Shown here: piece by piece, positions 1 to 9,790 of the stretch | How positions within the stretch are numbered: position 1 is the first letter of the stretch | Layout of the letters: each line of letters starts with the position of its first letter | NCBI GenBank assembly: GCA_024761205.1 | Contig: JAMASS010000029.1 | Coordinates: forward strand, 1-64,000 | Length of the DNA stretch: 64,000 bases | Direction of reading: 5' to 3' | Source: Limisphaerales bacterium | Lineage (GTDB): Bacteria > Verrucomicrobiota > Verrucomicrobiia > Limisphaerales > AAA164-E04 | Made by a program: the position numbers and the translations under genes | The notes under the pieces: model-generated | The model's input: only the letters and a program-made list of their open reading frames with translations | What the model was told of the DNA's origin: nothing | The model's database searches: none

Positions 1-120
1 CCCGGTGGTGGTTGCCTTTCCTTGGGCTTGCCACCGAGATAGGTCTCATCCATCTCCACGGTCCCCCGAGCGCAACCGGGCTGCTCCCGAGGGGCGCACG
101 CAATCCGCTTGCGTCGGAAA
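1..120 (-). pseudogene. IS1595-family (ISXO2-like) transposase fragment
   Basis: Reading the minus strand into the left edge gives a frame containing VEMDETYLGGK, the hallmark start of the DDE domain of IS1595/ISXO2 transposases (first Asp followed by ETY-GG). The residues just before it (about 120 to 80) do not look like the usual zinc-ribbon linker, and no start codon is visible nearby, so the copy seems truncated at its 5' side. The rest lies outside the window, so whether the C-terminal half is intact cannot be judged. Confidence 0.6.
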
Positions 121-204
121 CTGATTGAACCTGTCCGAGCCGCTCACAACCTGAAACCACTCGAATAGAATGATTCCAAAATAGCCAACACCTTCTAGGA
201 AATT

Positions 205-545
205 CTGTTTGAATTAGCTTTTCGGATGCAGATGGTCGCGCCGGAAGTGCTAGCGATTGATCGAGGGCCGGAACCGACATCGGGGATGAGATCATCAAGG
301 GCGATGTTTTACGATGTGGCTAGCTGGGGGCGGCGTGAAGGTGGGGTGTGAGTACGGTCAGGTGGATGATTATTGTTACAACATCGTCCGAGGTCTGGTC
401 CACATGCGCGGTTTGAAGGCGGTGATCTTCATTTTTTTGGGATTGAGCATCGAAAGTTAACCTTCCGCTCTAAGGATTTGATCAGAAGTTGAGGGGGCGA
501 GGAAGAGACGCGAGTGGTTCGCGAGATATTGGGTTTAGGGAACGT
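205..545 (+). pseudogene. DUF1501 protein, C-terminal relic
   Basis: Scattered plus-strand frames match the end of DUF1501 proteins (secreted alkaline-phosphatase-like proteins common in Planctomycetes and Verrucomicrobia). MQMVAPEVLAID near 225 is followed by a gap, then GGGVKVGCEYGQVDDYCYNI near 323 and HFFGIEHRKLTFR near 430. These correspond to the family's conserved gly-rich, DDFGYN, VHVHD and LGIDH-RLT segments. The pieces lie in different frames with stops between them, so the gene is dead. No start region is present. The identification rests on recalled family motifs, not on an alignment. Confidence 0.5.
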
Positions 546-656
546 GACTGGGGTGGGTTTTGTTCCAAGTTAGGACGATAGATTGGTTTTCGGTTTTCTT
601 CCTAAGGAGCTTTACCCGGCATTCGAGTTGTCGCAGACTTCCACACTCACGTCTGT

Positions 657-2270
657 ATGGGTAAGGCGAGCCAATTGCGATCATTGATTACTCGGGATGA
701 GTTGGGCTTTTTGATGGAGGCCCATAACGGACTGAGCGCCAAAATCGTGGAGGAGGCTGGGTTTGAGGCTATCTGGGGAAGCGGGCTATCCATGTCGGCG
801 GCGATGGGTGTGCGGGACAATAATGAAGCGACTTGGACACAGGTTCTGGAGGTTTTGGAGTTTATGGCTGATCACACCTCGATCCCCATTTTGGTGGACG
901 GCGATACGGGGTATGGGGATTTTAACACGATGCGGCGGGTGGTGCGGAAGTTAGAGAGTCGTGGTGTTGCGGGAGTTTGTATTGAAGACAAGCTGTTTCC
1001 CAAAACGAATAGTTTTATCAATGGCGCTTCACAGCCTCTGGCCCCAATGGATGAGTTTTGTGGCAAGCTCAAGGCTGGCAACGATGCTCGGAATGATCCT
1101 GATTTCGTGATTGTGGCGCGTGTCGAAGCGTTTATCGCAGGGTGGGGGTTGGCGGAGGCGTTGCGGCGGGCGGAGGCTTATTGTGAGGCGGGGGCTGATG
1201 CGATACTGATTCATAGTGCTCGCAGACATCCGGATGAGGTCTTCGCTTTTGCGCGTGAATGGCAACGGCGGTCTCCGCTCATCTTGGTGCCGACAAAATA
1301 TTATAACACACCCACTGCAGCGTTTCGGCAGCACGGGATCGCAGCGGTGATTTGGGCCAACCATTTGTTGCGCGCCTCAATTCGAGCCATGCAACGAACG
1401 GCCAAAGAGATTTATTCTGCTCAGGCCCTCACTCCGGTTGAGGATAAGATCGTGACTGTTTCCGAAGTGTTTCGACTTCAAGGAGCTGATGAGTTGGCCG
1501 AGGCTGAGCAGCGATATCTTCCCGCTCCTCAGGATGAGGCGAAGGCGCTGATTTTGGCTTACGCTCGGGGTGAGGAAATGGCAGAACTCACCGTCGATCG
1601 CCCCAAGGCGATGGTGCACATCGGAGGACAACCGATTCTTCAGCATATTGCCGAGACTTTTCGGTCGGTCGGAGTTAAGGATCTTCGAGTGGTCCGCGGC
1701 TACGAGAAGGAGTCGGTCAGTCTCGATGGCTTGACTTACTATGATGCGTCCACGGAAGAGAAGTTTGATGAGGTGTTCGCGTTATCGTCGGCCCTCGAGT
1801 GTTTCAGTGGTGCGCTTGTCGTTTGTTATGGAGATGTGTTGTTTCGAAAATTTATCGTCAGCGAGCTGATCGATTCAAAGGCGGACTTTTGCGTGATGAT
1901 TGATGTCAATTGGCGTTCCAGTCGAAATCGAAATCGCTATGCCGACTATGTTATCTGTGACAGAGATCCCGTGACGGCAACCTTCTATGATGAAGTCTGG
2001 TTGAAGTCCGTTTTGAGTGATGCTGCTTCCGAGGGGATTCATGGCGAGTGGATGGGTTTTCTGAAATTATCGGCAAAAGGGGCGACGATTTGCAGGACGA
2101 TTATTGAACAATGGTTGCAGCGCCCGGAATCACTGGCGGGCGTGGATATACGGGGGTTGTTGAATCGGATCGTCGAGGAGGGGCATCGGATTCAAGTGTT
2201 GTCGACGGCTGGCAACTGGATCGACTGTGATAGTGCCCTGGACGCCATTGATGGGAGTGAGTTCACGTGA
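657..2270 (+). CDS. pepM: Phosphoenolpyruvate mutase fused to a nucleotidyltransferase-like domain
   Basis: 537 residues. The first ~290 form a PEP mutase/isocitrate lyase-type barrel: the metal-binding VDGDTGYG near residue 82 and the diagnostic [10 protein letters not shown] (EDKX5NS) near residue 111, which separates PEP mutase from other family members. It should isomerise phosphoenolpyruvate to phosphonopyruvate, the first step of phosphonate biosynthesis. Residues ~298-537 resemble an NTP-transferase (sugar or phosphonoalkyl nucleotidyltransferase): [18 protein letters not shown] is conserved. The usual GxGxR nucleotide loop before it, however, reads YARGEEM, so that domain may be inactive or altered. 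The ATG at 657 fits the family N-terminus. The stop overlaps the next gene by 4 bp (GTGA), indicating translational coupling. Confidence 0.9.
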   Translation: MGKASQLRSLITRDELGFLMEAHNGLSAKIVEEAGFEAIWGSGLSMSAAMGVRDNNEATWTQVLEVLEFMADHTSIPILVDGDTGYGDFNTMRRVVRKLESRGVAGVCIEDKLFPKTNSFINGASQPLAPMDEFCGKLKAGNDARNDPDFVIVARVEAFIAGWGLAEALRRAEAYCEAGADAILIHSARRHPDEVFAFAREWQRRSPLILVPTKYYNTPTAAFRQHGIAAVIWANHLLRASIRAMQRTAKEIYSAQALTPVEDKIVTVSEVFRLQGADELAEAEQRYLPAPQDEAKALILAYARGEEMAELTVDRPKAMVHIGGQPILQHIAETFRSVGVKDLRVVRGYEKESVSLDGLTYYDASTEEKFDEVFALSSALECFSGALVVCYGDVLFRKFIVSELIDSKADFCVMIDVNWRSSRNRNRYADYVICDRDPVTATFYDEVWLKSVLSDAASEGIHGEWMGFLKLSAKGATICRTIIEQWLQRPESLAGVDIRGLLNRIVEEGHRIQVLSTAGNWIDCDSALDAIDGSEFT

Positions 2271-3487
2271 TTGAGAGTCAGGCGTTCGTTGAAGCGATCC
2301 GGCGTCGCGGCTTCGGTTTGGTTTCGGGGGTACCGTGTTCTTATTTGACGCCCTTAATTAATGGTGTGATCAATTCGGCGGAGGTCGCGTATGTGAACGC
2401 TGCTAATGAGGGTGAGGCTGTGGCGATCGCGACAGGAGCCACTCTGGGCGGCTTGGGGGGCATTGTCATGTTTCAGAATTCGGGGCTGGGCAATGCTGTG
2501 AGTCCGCTGACGTCCCTCAATTGGGTGTTTCAGATTCCCGTTTTGATCATCACGACTTGGCGTGGTCAGCCCGGAGGTCCGCCTGATGAACCACAGCACG
2601 GCTTAATGGGGAGCATTACTGAGGATCAACTAAAGGTGATGGAGATTCCGTTCGAGCGCTTCCCTCGCCAGCTTAAGGAGGTGGACTCCGTGCTGAGATC
2701 CGCTTGTGACCATATGAATCAAACGGGGCGGCCCTATGCCCTTGTTATGGAGAAGGGGAGGGTCGCTCCGACTCCGTTGATGGAGCGGGAGAAACTCCCT
2801 AGATCAATCGGTGGGATCGAAAGGGCAGAGGCGGTGCCGGCGATTTTTGATCAGGATGAGGTGCTATGCCGAATTCAGGCAAGTGTTTCTGGCGAGGATA
2901 TCGTGGTGGCGACCGCGGGTTTCACGGGGCGAGCGTTGTATTCGTGTGGCGATTTGCCTAATCAGTTTTACATGGTGGGGTCGATGGGCTGTGTTTCTAC
3001 TTTTGGCTTGGGGTTGGCCCTTGCACAACCTCAGAAAAGGGTCGTGGTGATTGATGGGGATGGAGCGTTTCTAATGCGTTTAGGGGCTTTGGCAGCGGTT
3101 GGTGGAGAACAGCCGGTAAACCTGTTGCATATCGTGCTGAACAACGGTGTTCATGATTCGACGGGGAGTCAGGCGACTTTGGCTGCGCATGTGGATATTC
3201 CAGGAGCGGCCGTTGCTTGTGGTTATCCACGGGCGATTGATTTGGTTAGCTTGGATCGTTTAGGGGACGAAGTTTGCGGTCGGCAGCCGGGCCTACGGCT
3301 GCTGCATTTGCGGACTCAGCCGCGGAGGGACCGGAAGCTGCTGAGGCCCTCGATTGAGCCTGCGGCGGTGGCGAGGAGATTGCAGGGCTTTATGGGGGTG
3401 AAGGGGAGGGCGGTGCTGAAGCGCCGGGGTAGGATCGAATCATCCCGCCAGCATGATGAGAATGTCTGTTCCGAAGGGGTTGAATGA
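2267..3487 (+). CDS. aepY: Phosphonopyruvate decarboxylase
   Basis: 406-residue thiamine-diphosphate enzyme that decarboxylates phosphonopyruvate to phosphonoacetaldehyde, pulling the unfavourable PEP mutase equilibrium forward. The N-terminal half carries the Pyr-binding domain with [12 protein letters not shown] near residue 20 and the catalytic-Glu segment [11 protein letters not shown] near 47. The C-terminal PP-binding domain has the GDG...NN Mg-TPP motif ([10 protein letters not shown] to [10 protein letters not shown], ~residues 258-290). It starts with GTG overlapping the pepM stop. No 2-aminoethylphosphonate transaminase follows, so the final phosphonate cannot be told from this locus. 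The next reading frame starts inside the stop codon (ATGA) but is a decayed sulfatase. Confidence 0.9.
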   Translation: MIESQAFVEAIRRRGFGLVSGVPCSYLTPLINGVINSAEVAYVNAANEGEAVAIATGATLGGLGGIVMFQNSGLGNAVSPLTSLNWVFQIPVLIITTWRGQPGGPPDEPQHGLMGSITEDQLKVMEIPFERFPRQLKEVDSVLRSACDHMNQTGRPYALVMEKGRVAPTPLMEREKLPRSIGGIERAEAVPAIFDQDEVLCRIQASVSGEDIVVATAGFTGRALYSCGDLPNQFYMVGSMGCVSTFGLGLALAQPQKRVVVIDGDGAFLMRLGALAAVGGEQPVNLLHIVLNNGVHDSTGSQATLAAHVDIPGAAVACGYPRAIDLVSLDRLGDEVCGRQPGLRLLHLRTQPRRDRKLLRPSIEPAAVARRLQGFMGVKGRAVLKRRGRIESSRQHDENVCSEGVE

Positions 3488-4849
3488 ATCTGAAGGGGTC
3501 CGGCGTATTGCCGATATTGCTCGCTGGGATTTGCGTTTTTGTTGCTGAACGGAAATCGATCCTCGCAAGCCAATATCTGCCGAATGTTAGAGTGATTATA
3601 GTGGACGACATGGGGTATGGGGATTTGGGTTGTTATGGGAATGAAATGATCACCGCGCCCCCTCTGGGTCGCTTGGTGAGTGAGAGCTTAAGGTTCACGG
3701 ATTTCTGTGCTTCGGGTGCTTGGTGTGTGCCTGGCCACAAGGGCTTGATGAGCGGAGTTCATTCTTGTCGAGGAGACTGAATGATCCGAAGGGCCTGGCA
3801 GCGAGAATTATCCTGGCCGAGATGCTAAAGCGACGCGGATACGCGACAGCATTGTTGAGCAAGTGGCATTTGGGAATGGGCGAGGGAATCATCTGCTGGA
3901 TCAGGGTTTCGATTATTGCTATGGCATTCCCGGGGGCACATGAGGTGCCCGCGCCAAAAGGGAAACGACAGGACTACGACGTTTTCCAAACAATCGCAGA
4001 GTCAGATTAGCCGGTGCCTCTTGTTGCGGAATCGCGAGTGGATCGAGTTTCCGGCTAGGAAGTCTCTCTTCACCAAACAATATAGGAAAGAAGCGGTTCG
4101 CTGGATTCAGTAAAATAAAGAGCGATTGTTATTTCTGTACCTGGCGCACATTTACATTTATGCCGTGCGTGCCGATTTTGCTTCTGAGAGCTTTCGAGGG
4201 AAGAGTAAGGCGGGGCTTTACGGCGAGGTGATTGAGGGATTGGATTGGTCTGCCGGAGAGATTGTGGAGGCATTAGAACGAGATGGGCTTAGTGAACGAG
4301 CATTGTTTATTTTTACCAGCGGCACTGGTCAGTGGACGATGTTCAAAGAGTTTGGAGGCACAGCCAAGCCATTGCGAGGGGAGAAAGGTAAGGGTTGGAG
4401 GGGCTGGAGTAGCGGCAATCTTCCATTGGTTCGGCAAGATACCATCTGGGGTTTCATCAGCGTTCGGGGTCAATCTCGACCTTTATGCAACGGTCGCTTC
4501 CGCAATGGGAAATGAGTTGCCCAAAGATTATTCGCTGGATTCCTTGGATCTTTCTGGAGTGCTGTTTGATGGCTAACCGAGTCCGCGCGAACAATGCTTG
4601 TCCTATTCCGCTGGGCGATGGAAGACACCATTCTCCTATCGTTCGAGTTGTTACGAGACCAATGATATTCTGTGGCATCCGATTAACAGGGTGACGGCAC
4701 TAGTGATGTAGCATGAGCCGCCACTGTTGTTTGATCTTTATGAAGATCGTAGCGAAACGAGAAATATAGCGTCGCCGAGACCCAAGGTGCTGGCGCGTCT
4801 GATGCGAGAATTTCGTGAGGCTGCGGCAGATATTTCGAGATCGGAGTGA
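3484..4849 (+). pseudogene. Sulfatase, frameshifted relic 1
   Basis: A secreted arylsulfatase-type gene reconstructed from several frames. A hydrophobic leader is followed by VDDMGYGDLGCYGNEMITAP (3600-3660) and the active-site region at ~3715-3750, where the canonical CxPSR has become CVPGHKG. AEMLKRRGYATALLSKWHLG comes next (3815), then HEVPAPKGKRQDYDVFQTI in the same frame (3940). ESFRGKSKAGLYGEVIE (4185) and FKEFGGTAKPLRGEKG (4345) follow in another frame, and PPLLFDLYEDRSETRNIA (4715) closes it. At least four frame changes plus loss of the formylglycine signature mean it is inactive. Its ATG overlaps the preceding stop, so it was once the third gene of the phosphonate operon. Confidence 0.75.
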
Positions 4850-4880
4850 GGACGGGTGGCTTATTATTCGGTTTGCTGTT

Positions 4881-5680
4881 GAAATGGAACGGTAAGTAGG
4901 TGTTCCGGCCACGTGCTCTGGTGTTGTTTGGTTTTTTGGCATCGTTGCTGCTCCTGGGCCAAATCGAAACCTCGGGGGGATAGGCCAAACATTGTGATCA
5001 TTTTGCTGACGATATGGGATCCGGCGATGTGAGGTGTTACAATTCCGATTCAAAAATCCCGACGCCCCACATGAATCGTTTGGTCGCGCAAGGTGTTTGT
5101 TTCATGGACGCCCACTCAGTGGATTCGGTGTGCATGCCTTCTCGATATGCTCTCCTGACCAGGCGATATTGCTAGCGCACGCAGCTCTAGTACACGGTAT
5201 TGTTCAACTACGAGCCGCCTCTTATTGAGTCGGCTCCCTTAACTTTGGCTTCGTTGCTTCGTGGGCGGGGATATCGTGCCGGGATGGTCGGTGAATGGCA
5301 TCTTGGTTTGAGATTCACTGCGAGGAAAGGCAAGACTGTGGACTTCGATTACCCCCTGCCATGGACGGCCGGTCCGAGGCCCGATTGAAACATCAGCGAG
5401 AGTATCGTTTTCTCAGTCCCGGTTTTTGGTGATCCGAACGACTTGGGCTTTGACTACGCCTTCTATACACAGGTTACTCGACCGGTCTGGACCCTTTTGT
5501 TTCATTGAGAACCAGAGGATTCTTGTGCATGAAATAGGCATCGTATCGCCATCTCAATAGAAGTTGGTGCTTCAGAAGGGACCGCAGTCATTAGCAAAAT
5601 GGCTGCAGATCGGCTGGGAATCGTCGTGCTTACAAGGCCCGGATTTTTGAAGGAGGAGGACACTGCGAAGTGTTGTCCGT
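4881..5680 (+). pseudogene. Sulfatase, frameshifted relic 2
   Basis: A second sulfatase relic directly behind the first. A leader-like stretch (LVLFGFLASLLLLGQ, ~4918) is followed by PNIVIIL (4984). A frame with VDSVCMPSRYALLT around 5120-5160 preserves the CxPSR formylglycine-modification motif. Then come SAPLTLASLLRGRGYRAGMV and GEWHLGLRF (5230-5320), FGDPNDLGFDYAFYT (5430) and PFCFIENQRILVHE (5495). The order matches the N-terminal half of type I sulfatases. Several frame changes and stops separate the pieces, and the C-terminal half is missing. Confidence 0.65.
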
Positions 5681-5750
5681 TAAGTAGAGGGTTGCTCTTG
5701 GCGGTTAGAATTTTAAGTTAACGAATGGATTTGTTCTGAAGCATCTGCAG

Positions 5751-6246
5751 TCACTCTGTGCCTGGACTTTCGCAGTCTTTCCATTGAAGGCCCTGCCACT
5801 GGGAAGGTTGACTCGAGGATAGTAGAGATTGTAGCGTTGGGTGTAGTGGTGAAGAATCTTCTATATATCGCTGGTTAAAGACGGGATCTTCCATTTCCCA
5901 GATAAAGGCGGCGTATAGTTGGGCGCTATCCGAGCTAAAGGCGGTGGTATCGTATGATACGGCTTGAGCTATTGTGTCTCCCATCCTACGGTAATTCATT
6001 AAAATGTTCGGAGAGCTGCTGCGTTTTGAAATCATAGATCGTAATGCAAGGAAAGCCTTTATAGCCGCGCCAGACGATGAAGAGCGTTTCCTCCGTGGCA
6101 AACGCTTGTGGATACATATAGAGCCTTTTGAGGCCTCCGTTGTCAGCAAAAGACACGGGCTTTGCCATCATGTCTGCGATTAGTGAGTGTCCGATGAAAA
6201 CGATTGCTAATAGTGGCCAGAGCGACTTGGTTTGGGTTGATCTCAT
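5751..6246 (-). pseudogene. Secreted BNR-repeat-like protein, frameshifted
   Basis: A minus-strand ORF starts at 6246 with a clear Sec-type leader (SLWPLLAIVFIGHSLIA) and runs 86 residues to 5986. A second frame (6149-5751) continues with AQAVSYDTTAFSSDSAQLYA and IWEMEDPVFNQRYIED. Together they resemble the N-terminus of secreted BNR/sialidase-like proteins, where an 'FADNGG... YPQAFA..TLFIVWRG' type segment recurs. This family assignment is tentative. Neither piece alone is a plausible full protein, and both end abruptly, so the gene is scored as broken. Confidence 0.35.
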
Positions 6247-6489
6247 ATGACAGTGAACTTGATGATGAGGCGGAATGCCTGAGCAGGTTTGAGCGGTCGT
6301 TGTCTTTATGCTCAGTCGTTGAGTGGATCGGATGCATTCCTATCTGTTTGAGGCTACAGGGTGTCCCCTCCTATGCTGAGGACGTAGCAGACTATGTGAA
6401 TCGGCTCGAATCTTTTTCCGAAATGTTGGCTTAGTAATGAGCGAAGTCACATATGTTGTTACCCTTCGCTCTTCCCCTGAAGTGATTGA

Positions 6490-7540
6490 ATGAGGTGAGC
6501 CATTTCTTGGATGTGGGTGGGGGAACGGGGATTACAGCATTGCCATGCTCCAACGGTATCCCAAGCTTAGAGCGATAGTTATCGACTTGCCTCATGTGCT
6601 AGCTGGTGGCCGGAGAATTCGCGTCCAACTATGAAATCCAGGATCATTTATACTATCTGTTGAAAAATCATTTTCGGAAAGCGCAGATGGAGGCGGTTTG
6701 TTGAGAGGGCGTTCATGAAGGGCCGAAGCGCTGAGCTGAGGCGGTCCGCCACCTCCCACGGAGGGTCGGACGATGTCTTCCTGAAAACCGGCGGACATGA
6801 GCCGCCACTAGCGACGTTCGATCGGGTTGCTCTCCGGTGGGGAGGGTGGCAGCCACAGGGGCTTGAAGTGGCGCCCGTTTTTGGGCCGGGAAGCGTTGTC
6901 CTGCGCGGGGATCCGGCGGGTGTGCCGTCCTCTCGCTGACCCGTCCGACCGCTAGTTCGGCCGGAGACAATGAGGGCGTGGCACTCCCCCGGTCTCGGGG
7001 TGGATATCGACGCTGGTTGGTTGCCATCTCTCGTCGTCGTCGTTTTCGGCCTTGAATTGAATTCGAAGCGCCGACACCGCAGAGGCAACCCAAAACAGAA
7101 CCTAGCACAGTCTAAGTTTACGGAAACTTATCAGGGCAGATGCTCTCACACTCATTGAAGCAGATATGTTTGAATACCGGGAACCTTCCGATGCAGAGGT
7201 TATTCTGCTATCGAATGTCTTACATGACTGGGGTGTTGAGATATGTCAATCGCTCGTTAGTCACTACGCCCGGCATCTGTCGGTTGAGGGCAATTGCTAA
7301 TCCACGATGTGTTCTTGTATGATGGGCTGGATGGAGTCTTGCTGATTGCGCTGCAGAATGCAGCGCTTTTCACGCTAACGGAGGAGCGTGCCTATAGTGC
7401 ACTGGAGTATCGACAGTGAATGGAGGCTGCCGGTTTTGGAGGTCAGCAGATCAGTCTCCACTTTAATTCACTGTGGCGTTTTCGGTGGTGTTCGGTGTTA
7501 GTTTCCTGTGCTGGAAGACGTTAAAAAGCGTTTTGGATAC
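6490..7540 (+). pseudogene. SAM-dependent O-methyltransferase, split by an insertion
   Basis: The first part (6505-6600) encodes LDVGGGTGI (SAM-binding motif I), then after a frame change YSIAMLQRYPKLRAIVIDLPHVL. The second part resumes at ~7138 with ALTLIEADMFEYREP, AEVILLSNVLHDWGVEICQS and, after a one-base shift near 7295, LLIHDVFLYDGLDGVLLIAL and ALFTLTEERAYSALEYRQ. These are successive motifs of the acetylserotonin-O-methyltransferase-type family. About 500 bp of unrelated DNA (6610-7130) interrupts the gene between the DLPHV and EADMF motifs, where only ~30 residues are expected. The insertion carries an IS630-like fragment. Confidence 0.7.
6640..7100 (-). mobile_element. IS630-like insertion remnant
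   Basis: On the minus strand, about 6900-6770 reads FKPLWLPPSPPESNPIERRW followed by a stop. This matches the C-terminal catalytic block of IS630/DDE_3 transposases (LP-YSP-LNPIE--W), which contains the final Glu. Upstream residues are poorly conserved and the frame is interrupted, so only a transposase tail remains. The segment is GC-richer than the methyltransferase fragments on either side and sits exactly where that gene is interrupted. Terminal inverted repeats and the TA target duplication expected for IS630 could not be made out. Confidence 0.5.
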
Positions 7541-8116
7541 CCTTTTTACGGTTGTAGTTGCTATATAATTATTCAAGCTAAGTGCCTAAAATGTGATATA
7601 ATAGTTGTGCGAATTTAGATTGAGGTCTATGTTGCGGTTGCTTGGTCAATGATCGAGCGGTCTTTGGAAACAAGGCTGGGGGAGGTTTACCGTTTTGTTC
7701 CTCCCCTCAGGTTTTTTGGTTGAACTCGAGATTTGGAAGCTTTTCCGGGTGAGGAAACAACTCACGGGGAGGCGTTTGCGGAGTGCAGATCCCAAACACG
7801 TCTGGCAAAAAGTTCGGATGCAGCCACTAGGGGTGATATTTCAGCAGCTAAGAGCGACATTAGGCCGGTCTAATGGCAGTTTGGCGACCGGGGAGTTGAA
7901 AGGCGGTGGCTATCGGGCCTATTTCCGTCCGGATAACGCATCCCGACAGTCATCGCAGCTTCGATCGGGCCTGAGGCGGCAGGTATGTGCTGGGTTGGGA
8001 AAGTTGTGTGGATTGGCACCTGATGTGTTCCCGACTGGTTCCTGCGCTTGACCCGACGGTGGTTGGCGAAGCATCTAACCGTGGAACACTTGTAAGGGCC
8101 CTTTCCTCGACAAATG
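7541..8116 (+). other. Non-coding or unrecognised stretch
   Basis: No convincing gene. An open frame of 118 codons (7695-8051, plus) exists, but it has no recognisable domain, no ribosome-binding site and an erratic composition. It may be decayed coding DNA. An AT-rich patch lies at 7555-7620. The right end abuts the nadB stop at 8117. Confidence 0.5.
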
Positions 8117-9748
8117 TTAGGTGATCAAGAATCCTGGAGATTGGTCTTTGATCAGGATGGTGTCGCGAGTGGCCCAGGTGGGGTCTTGGTTAGGATGATC
8201 GAGAGTGTAGTGGAGGCCGCGGCTTTCGGGGCGGGTGAGGGAGGCGTTGATGATGAGGTCGGCGACGGTGGCGAGGTTTCTAATTTCGAGGAGGTCGGGG
8301 GTCACTTGGAAGTTGGGGTAGTAGTCGTGGATTTCAGACTGAAGATTCAGGATTCTTTTTTGGGCGCGTTCGAGACGTTTTTGGGTACGGACGATGCCAA
8401 CGTAATCCCACATGACTCGGCGAATCTCATCCCAGTTGTGAGCGATAACGACTAGTTCGTCCGGGTCGATGACGTCTCCGTCTTCCCAAGGGGGGAGGTT
8501 TGGGGCGGGTTCTTCAATGCTGAGTGTCTTGATTCGTTTGGCGGCACGGTAGGCGACCACTAGGGCCTCTAGCAGGGAATTACTGGCTAATCGATTGGCG
8601 CCGTGGAGTCCAGTGCACGCGACTTCGCCGATGGCGAAGAGGCCGGTGAGGCTAGTCTCGCCATTTGTGTTGGTTTGGATGCCGCCGCATTGGTAGTGAG
8701 CGGCGGGCACAATGGGGATGGGTTGTTTGGTGATGTCGATGCCAAAACGGAGGCAGGTTTCGTAGATGTTGGGGAATCGATTCATGATGAACGGTGCGGA
8801 CTTGTGGGTGATGTCTAGGTGGACATACTCTGACCCCTCACGCTTCATCTCCTTATCGATGGCTCGGGCGACGATGTCTCTCGGAGCCAAGGATTTAAGC
8901 GGATGATAGTCATCCATGAATTCGCGGCCCGTTTGGCTTTTGATGATGCCGCCTTCACCGCGAACGGCTTCGGTAATGAGAAAGGTTTTCGCTTTGGGAT
9001 GGTAGAGGCAGGTGGGGTGGAATTGGACGAACTCCATGTTTAATATCGGCACGCCGGCCCGGTAGGCCATGGCGACACCGTCCCCGGTGGCGATGTCTGG
9101 GTTGGTGGTGTAGAGATAGACTTTGCCGCAGCCACCGGTAGCCATAATGATGATCTTGGCGCGGAAGGTCATGACTTGGCCTTGACTGGTGTCGAGGACG
9201 TAGATGCCGTGGCAGCGATTCAACTCTTGCAGCCCCAGTTTCTCGGAGGTGATCAGTTCTATGGCAAAGTAGTTTTCGTAGATGTCTATGTTGGGATGGT
9301 CGGCGATGGCCTGCAGTAGGGCCCGTTCGACTTCCCGTCCGGTGATATCCTTGGCGTGGAGAATGCGGCGCTTGGAGTGACCGCCTTCTTTGCCCAGGTC
9401 CCATTCCCGTTTGCCAGCGGGCAAATCTTCCCGCTCGCTGAACTCCATTCCGAGGTCGACAAGGTCTTGAATTCGTGCCGGGCCTTCGGTGAGGATTTGT
9501 TTGACCGCATCCGGATGACAGAGACCGGCGCCAGCGGCGCAGGTGTCTTGGATGTGTTTCTCGATGGAATCCTCTTGGCTGGTGACTGCGGCGATGCCGC
9601 CTTGCGCGTAGTTGGTGTTGGATTCGGCGCGGTGTTTTTTGGTAATGATAGCGACTTTGCCTTGCGGGGCGGCTTTGAGAGAGAAATAGAGTCCAGCAAT
9701 GCCGCTGCCGAGAACAATGAAGTCGTAGTCGCGATTCTTGGGGGACAT
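8117..9748 (-). CDS. nadB: L-aspartate oxidase
   Basis: 543 residues. A FAD-dependent enzyme that oxidises L-aspartate to iminoaspartate, the first step of de novo NAD synthesis. The FAD-binding dinucleotide motif VLGSGIAGLY lies near residue 12, followed by AESNTNYAQGGIAA near 41, the conserved EFVQFHPTC near 243 and the C-terminal FAD segment ASNSLLEALV near 385, all typical of NadB. The length is normal (~530-550). The product is used by quinolinate synthase NadA, encoded separately here at 58358-59383. nadB lies 42 bp downstream of panC on the same strand and is probably co-transcribed with it, pairing the NAD and pantothenate pathways, both of which draw on aspartate. Confidence 0.95.
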   Translation of the reverse strand: MSPKNRDYDFIVLGSGIAGLYFSLKAAPQGKVAIITKKHRAESNTNYAQGGIAAVTSQEDSIEKHIQDTCAAGAGLCHPDAVKQILTEGPARIQDLVDLGMEFSEREDLPAGKREWDLGKEGGHSKRRILHAKDITGREVERALLQAIADHPNIDIYENYFAIELITSEKLGLQELNRCHGIYVLDTSQGQVMTFRAKIIIMATGGCGKVYLYTTNPDIATGDGVAMAYRAGVPILNMEFVQFHPTCLYHPKAKTFLITEAVRGEGGIIKSQTGREFMDDYHPLKSLAPRDIVARAIDKEMKREGSEYVHLDITHKSAPFIMNRFPNIYETCLRFGIDITKQPIPIVPAAHYQCGGIQTNTNGETSLTGLFAIGEVACTGLHGANRLASNSLLEALVVAYRAAKRIKTLSIEEPAPNLPPWEDGDVIDPDELVVIAHNWDEIRRVMWDYVGIVRTQKRLERAQKRILNLQSEIHDYYPNFQVTPDLLEIRNLATVADLIINASLTRPESRGLHYTLDHPNQDPTWATRDTILIKDQSPGFLIT

Positions 9749-9790
9749 GGTTGTCAGGTGGTCGCTATTTGCGAGGGTAGAATGGCGTTT

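Noticed and set aside
7695-8051. 118-codon plus-strand gene
   Set aside because: No recognisable domain, no ribosome-binding site, and it lies in a stretch that looks decayed.
8114-8455. Plus-strand open frames opposite nadB and panC
   Set aside because: They are antisense shadows of strongly conserved genes, with no domain or start context of their own.
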